From Micavibrio_C sp046294845 (GTDB lineage Bacteria > Pseudomonadota > Alphaproteobacteria > Micavibrionales > Micavibrionaceae): a stretch of 64,000 nt of DNA. This document shows positions 61,418 through 64,000 of the stretch, piece after piece. The notes under the pieces are model-generated. The model was not told the origin of the DNA. It searched no databases and worked only from the letters and a program-made list of their open reading frames with translations. Positions within the stretch are counted from its first letter, which is position 1. Each line of letters starts with the position of its first letter. The stretch spans positions 186,001 through 250,000 of the forward strand of contig JBKBNU010000001.1 in NCBI GenBank assembly GCA_046294845.1, given 5' to 3'. The position numbers and the translations under genes were made by a program.

Positions 61418-62275
61418 TCAAATGAGTTTGCGCATAATCATATCGCGGCAATCCTGATCAAAGATGCTGTCATGCCATTCATTCTGGGCCAGAATATTTG
61501 CCCTTTTATGCAGTCGGCCCCGATCAGAGACTATTTCCCAGCATTCCGGATTTTCCATCGCCATATTATCCAGCACATGCTTGATACTAAATACAATGGG
61601 CTGGCATGTACCCGTATGGTTGATACGGGGGCCGAGAACACGGTAGGACAGCCCGATCTGCTTCATGCTGCGAAACTGTGTCGGATCCATAGCGGTGACA
61701 ATATCGGGAATATTCTGTTCAAGGGCGGTTTCGAAAGCTGCCTTAAGCAAACCGAGCGGAGCATACGGGATACGCCTGCGGAAATGTACAGCCAACGAGC
61801 TTTTTTCCTTATTTTCTGTTTCGTAATAAGCCGGCAAAATCCTGCCATCCAAAGGGCGCTGGCGAAATTTTTTAGCCATACAAAATCTTGAAATCTCGGC
61901 CAGACGCATAATACGTGTATCAATCATCAGCAAAGGATGATCACAGTCATCTTGTAAAGGGAAGCTATTCTGAGGTTCACTCAGGTTGGGCAGGAGCAAA
62001 CGCATAGTTCCGGCATCTTCGCCGCTCTCTTTATGCACCATTAGAAAATGCACTGCACGATGATCAAATACATCACGCTCGAGGCGATGGCCTTCCTGAG
62101 GCATATCAAAATTATTCTCTTGAACAAAAACATCGTAACGCAGCCTAAAGGCCCGTTCTTTCAACTCGTCAGTATCAGCTTTGATGACATCAAAGGTTTG
62201 CCAGTATGAATTGGAGAAACTTCTTTGCTGTATAGTGCGCAGAGCCGCAACGAATATATTTTCATGAAGATCCAT
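61418..62275 (-). CDS. LuxI/FeeM-like N-acyltransferase (PEP-CTERM/exosortase-associated type)
   Basis: A 285-residue GNAT-fold enzyme related to acyl-homoserine-lactone synthases and N-acyl-amino-acid synthases. Typical are RAFRLRYDVFVQENNFDMP, the DHRAVHFL strand with AGTMRLLLP, and LAEISRFCMAKKFRQR (the EISRF motif shared with LuxI). ATG at 62275 is supported by GGGAGGGG upstream; the frame is open 32 codons further. No luxR-type partner or exosortase is nearby, so the product is uncertain: a membrane lipid or a signal. It is the first gene before thrC in the same direction. Confidence 0.8.
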   Translation of the reverse strand: MDLHENIFVAALRTIQQRSFSNSYWQTFDVIKADTDELKERAFRLRYDVFVQENNFDMPQEGHRLERDVFDHRAVHFLMVHKESGEDAGTMRLLLPNLSEPQNSFPLQDDCDHPLLMIDTRIMRLAEISRFCMAKKFRQRPLDGRILPAYYETENKEKSSLAVHFRRRIPYAPLGLLKAAFETALEQNIPDIVTAMDPTQFRSMKQIGLSYRVLGPRINHTGTCQPIVFSIKHVLDNMAMENPECWEIVSDRGRLHKRANILAQNEWHDSIFDQDCRDMIMRKLI

Positions 62276-62395
62276 GGCAGATACCCCTCCCTTGGGTGTT
62301 CTGTCTGATATGTGCTCCAATCCTCCACCTTGAGTATAGCGCTGCGAAATTAAATCGCCCTTAAGCATCAAAACAATTTGCCTTGCATTTTAGGA

Positions 62396-62424
62396 AATAA
62401 AAAATGCCCCCAAATGGGGGCATT
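62396..62424 (-). terminator. Terminator after the CCGGH miniprotein gene
   Basis: A 9-bp stem AATGCCCCC (62403-62411) / GGGGGCATT (62416-62424), 4-base loop, and a T run on the minus strand. It lies 18 bases beyond the stop. Confidence 0.9.
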
Positions 62425-62442
62425 CTCTTAAAGAAAAAACAC

Positions 62443-62655
62443 TTAGTGTTTGTGATGACCGCCGCAGCAGCCACCAGACGGCATTGTACTGTCTTCCTCT
62501 TCTTCGTGGGCATGATGGTGATGGCCATGACCACCGCAACATCCGCCACCAGACATCTCCTTTTTGGCTTCTTCAGCCTTGGCATGACCGCCGCAGCAAC
62601 CGCCCTCAGCCTTTTTAGGCCCTTTGCCTATCAGTGATTTAATCATTTCCAGCAT
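62443..62655 (-). CDS. CCGGH-repeat metal-binding miniprotein, 70 aa
   Basis: A short helical start (MLEMIKSLIGKGPKK) is followed by three identical CCGGH motifs at 20-24, 39-43 and 63-67, with HGHHHHAH and the acid EEEED between the last two. No signal peptide or membrane segment. Six Cys and about ten His make transition-metal binding very likely; whether it stores, delivers or senses metal is unknown. It is followed by a clean terminator; the gene is a single unit. AAAGGATAAGACA before the ATG supports the start. Confidence 0.85.
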   Translation of the reverse strand: MLEMIKSLIGKGPKKAEGGCCGGHAKAEEAKKEMSGGGCCGGHGHHHHAHEEEEDSTMPSGGCCGGHHKH

Positions 62656-62913
62656 TGTCTTATCCTTTTTTAATTTAGGTTCTTTTGCCCCCCCATCTAC
62701 GGGAAGACGCAGAATGTTATAACTCTAATACTACACCCAAACAGGCGTTAAATCTTCTTGAATTTAAGAGTAATACTAGGTGAATTGCGCCGTCTTTCAA
62801 GGGCGATGGATATCCTTGGTATGGGGGGACGGTGTCCTAAGTCTCTATTTTACCTCACGTTAATTCACGCCAGAATAGGCTTTAAGATAAGCACAGGAAT
62901 CAAGGGGAAGAAA

Positions 62914-62982
62914 ATGGCCAAGGAAACTATCAAATTGAAAGAAATAGCCATTAGTTTCCTTGTTGCGATCAAGGCCGCCTGA
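62914..62982 (+). CDS. Possible microprotein, 22 aa
   Basis: A short frame (MAKETIKLKEIAISFLVAIKAA) with a strong ribosome site (AAGGGGAAG, 4 bases before the ATG) and a terminator 24 bases after the stop. It has an amphipathic helix look: Lys at the front, hydrophobic ISFLVAI at the back. A longer TTG-started frame from 62758 is open but lacks any support. The flanking 62656-62913 shows no other gene; I see no clear promoter in it. Confidence 0.5.
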   Translation: MAKETIKLKEIAISFLVAIKAA

Positions 62983-63006
62983 TAAAGTCCCTCCTCAAAT
63001 GGATAG

Positions 63007-63036
63007 AAGTGGCGGCCCCAAAGTCCGCCACTTTTA
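63007..63036 (+). terminator. Terminator after the microprotein frame
   Basis: A 9-bp GC-rich stem AAGTGGCGG (63007-63015) / CCGCCACTT (63025-63033) and a run of four T in CTTTTATT. It points to a short plus-strand transcript ending here, upstream of the flavoprotein gene. Confidence 0.8.
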
Positions 63037-63058
63037 TTATCGCGAAGGATAAGAGAGC

Positions 63059-64000
63059 TTGAAGCAGGAAACAGAAGATTTCGATGTCATCATCATCGGC
63101 GCGGGCGCTGCCGGCCTGATGTGTGCCGCCGAAGCCGGCAAACGCGGCCGCCGTGTTCTGGTGCTGGATCATGCTGACAAAATCGGCGAAAAAATCAGAA
63201 TTTCCGGCGGCGGGCGTTGCAACTTCACCAACACAGGCACACACCCCAGCCGTTTTCTTTCGCAAAATCCGCATTTTTGCAAATCGGCCTTGTCACGTTA
63301 CACCCCGCAGGATTTTATTGACCTGCTCGCGCAGCACAATATCAGCTGGCACGAGAAAACATTAGGCCAGCTTTTCTGTGATAACTCCGCGCGCGATATC
63401 GTCAATATGCTGCTAAAGGAAACAGCTGCCGCCGGTGCGATCATCAGGCTTGAAACCAAGATCACCGCGATCAATAAACTTGAAGACGGTTTTTTCATTG
63501 AAACGAACAAAGGCCCCTATACCTGCGAAAAGCTGGTCATCGCCACGGGCGGGCCGTCTATCCCGAAAATTGGCGCGAGCGGTTTTGGCTACAGGATAGC
63601 GCAGCAATTCGGATTGAATGTCATTCCACCTTATGCCGCACTTGTACCCTTTACTCTTGACGAAAAGACACTTGAGACCTTGAAACCCTTGGTCGGCGTT
63701 GCGGTTGATCCGGTGGTGGTGAAATGCGCGGGCACATCTTTCCGCGAGGCGATGCTCTTTACCCATCGCGGCTTAAGCGGCCCCGCGATTTTGCAAATTT
63801 CATCCTATTGGCAGAAAGACAAGCCTATCACGATTGATTTCTGCCCCGACCATGACATGACAAACCTGTTAAAGCAGGCGCGTAAGTCACAGCCGCGCAA
63901 AGCCGTTCATAATATCATTGCCGAAATGATCCCCTCGCGCCTTGCCGAATTTTTTGTGGCGACAACAGGCTATCAAGGCATCATGGCCGATTGTCCGGAT
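63059..64000 (+). CDS. HI0933/BaiN-type NAD(P)/FAD-dependent oxidoreductase (3' end outside window)
   Basis: A flavoprotein of the HI0933 family, usually about 400 residues; 314 are in view and the frame runs off the right edge. The Rossmann loop IIIGAGAAGLM is near residues 11-21, followed by GEKIRISGGGRCNFTN, a family signature, and later VIATGGPSIPKIGASGFGY and TLVPFTLD-type strands (AALVPFTLDEK), then FTHRGLSGPAIL. The start is TTG at 63059 with GAAGGAT 8 bases upstream; no ATG fits before the dinucleotide fold. The substrate is unknown. It begins 26 bases after the terminator. Confidence 0.88.
   Translation, partial: MKQETEDFDVIIIGAGAAGLMCAAEAGKRGRRVLVLDHADKIGEKIRISGGGRCNFTNTGTHPSRFLSQNPHFCKSALSRYTPQDFIDLLAQHNISWHEKTLGQLFCDNSARDIVNMLLKETAAAGAIIRLETKITAINKLEDGFFIETNKGPYTCEKLVIATGGPSIPKIGASGFGYRIAQQFGLNVIPPYAALVPFTLDEKTLETLKPLVGVAVDPVVVKCAGTSFREAMLFTHRGLSGPAILQISSYWQKDKPITIDFCPDHDMTNLLKQARKSQPRKAVHNIIAEMIPSRLAEFFVATTGYQGIMADCPD

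Noticed and set aside
1..64000. Prophage, insertion sequence or CRISPR array
   Set aside because: No transposase, integrase or phage-like gene and no regularly spaced repeat was seen; the repeats found are all inside rlmB or are short palindromes.

Overview
The window reads as chromosomal DNA of an alphaproteobacterium of roughly balanced base composition. The main pointers are gcrA, the alphaproteobacterial cell-cycle regulator that works with CcrM methylation at GANTC; the rpoZ-rsh-DUF2062-acpS-lepB-rnc-era block typical of the class; a single bifunctional RelA/SpoT protein; a perfect CtrA-type box (TTAA-N7-TTAAC); and small-gene pairings such as Trm112 next to a LON-domain protein and a CnoX-like thioredoxin. 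I see no phage, insertion sequence, integron or CRISPR array. I cannot name the genus. Several unrecognised, lineage-like proteins suggest a poorly sampled group.

Layout. 0-9 kb: a flavohaemoglobin behind a palindromic operator, tRNA-Tyr, an RlmB-type rRNA methyltransferase with a long Arg/Gly-rich tail, a tautomerase, an MFS transporter overlapping polA, and secreted DUF1223 and DUF4864 proteins. 10-19 kb: a voltage-gated cation channel, gpt, rpmI-rplT, cdd, then pheS and pheT separated by a GNAT enzyme and a large Ala/Pro-rich duplicated-domain protein. 20-31 kb: an acyl-CoA ligase, a double cold-shock protein, gcrA behind a dense GANTC cluster, the era-to-rpoZ block, an NYN protein and a short LeuA-type synthase. 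31-38 kb: quality-control genes (Trm112, LON domain, CnoX-like, ProXp-type editing), tRNA-Gly, several orphan proteins and mltG carrying an 11-base G tract. 38-45 kb: fatty-acid synthesis (fabF, acpP, fabG, fabD) with murI and a peptidoglycan-binding-like protein inserted. 45-54 kb: a structured leader before an orphan small protein, rpsF-rpsR-rplI-dnaB, a polytopic membrane protein, a candidate small RNA, alr, a VanX-like dipeptidase and mlaE-mlaF. 54-64 kb: a class A penicillin-binding protein, a DsbD-alpha-like protein, YqgE, a RimJ-type acetyltransferase, an M16 protease, thrC, a LuxI/FeeM-like acyltransferase, a CCGGH metal-binding miniprotein, a microprotein and the start of an HI0933-type flavoprotein.

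The genes are mostly housekeeping: DNA and RNA metabolism (polA, dnaB, rnc, rlmB), translation (pheS, pheT, rpmI, rplT, rpsF, rpsR, rplI, two tRNAs), fatty-acid and phospholipid supply (fab genes, acpS, mlaE-mlaF), the wall (murI, alr, dipeptidase, mltG, PBP1A) and cell-cycle or stress control (gcrA, rsh, rpoZ, csp). The unexplained signals lie mainly between genes. The best are the ten GANTC sites before gcrA, the CtrA box before the peptidoglycan-binding-like gene, and the two-hairpin leader at 44.8 kb with competing AGAGGC/GCCTT pairings. Next come a candidate small RNA or attenuator at 50.03-50.14 kb, competing hairpins before cdd and pheT, and the mltG homopolymer. Among proteins, the duplicated-domain protein at 14.4-16.2 kb, the VanX-like enzyme with Asp at a metal-ligand position, the TLEGWS channel and the CCGGH miniprotein deserve attention.
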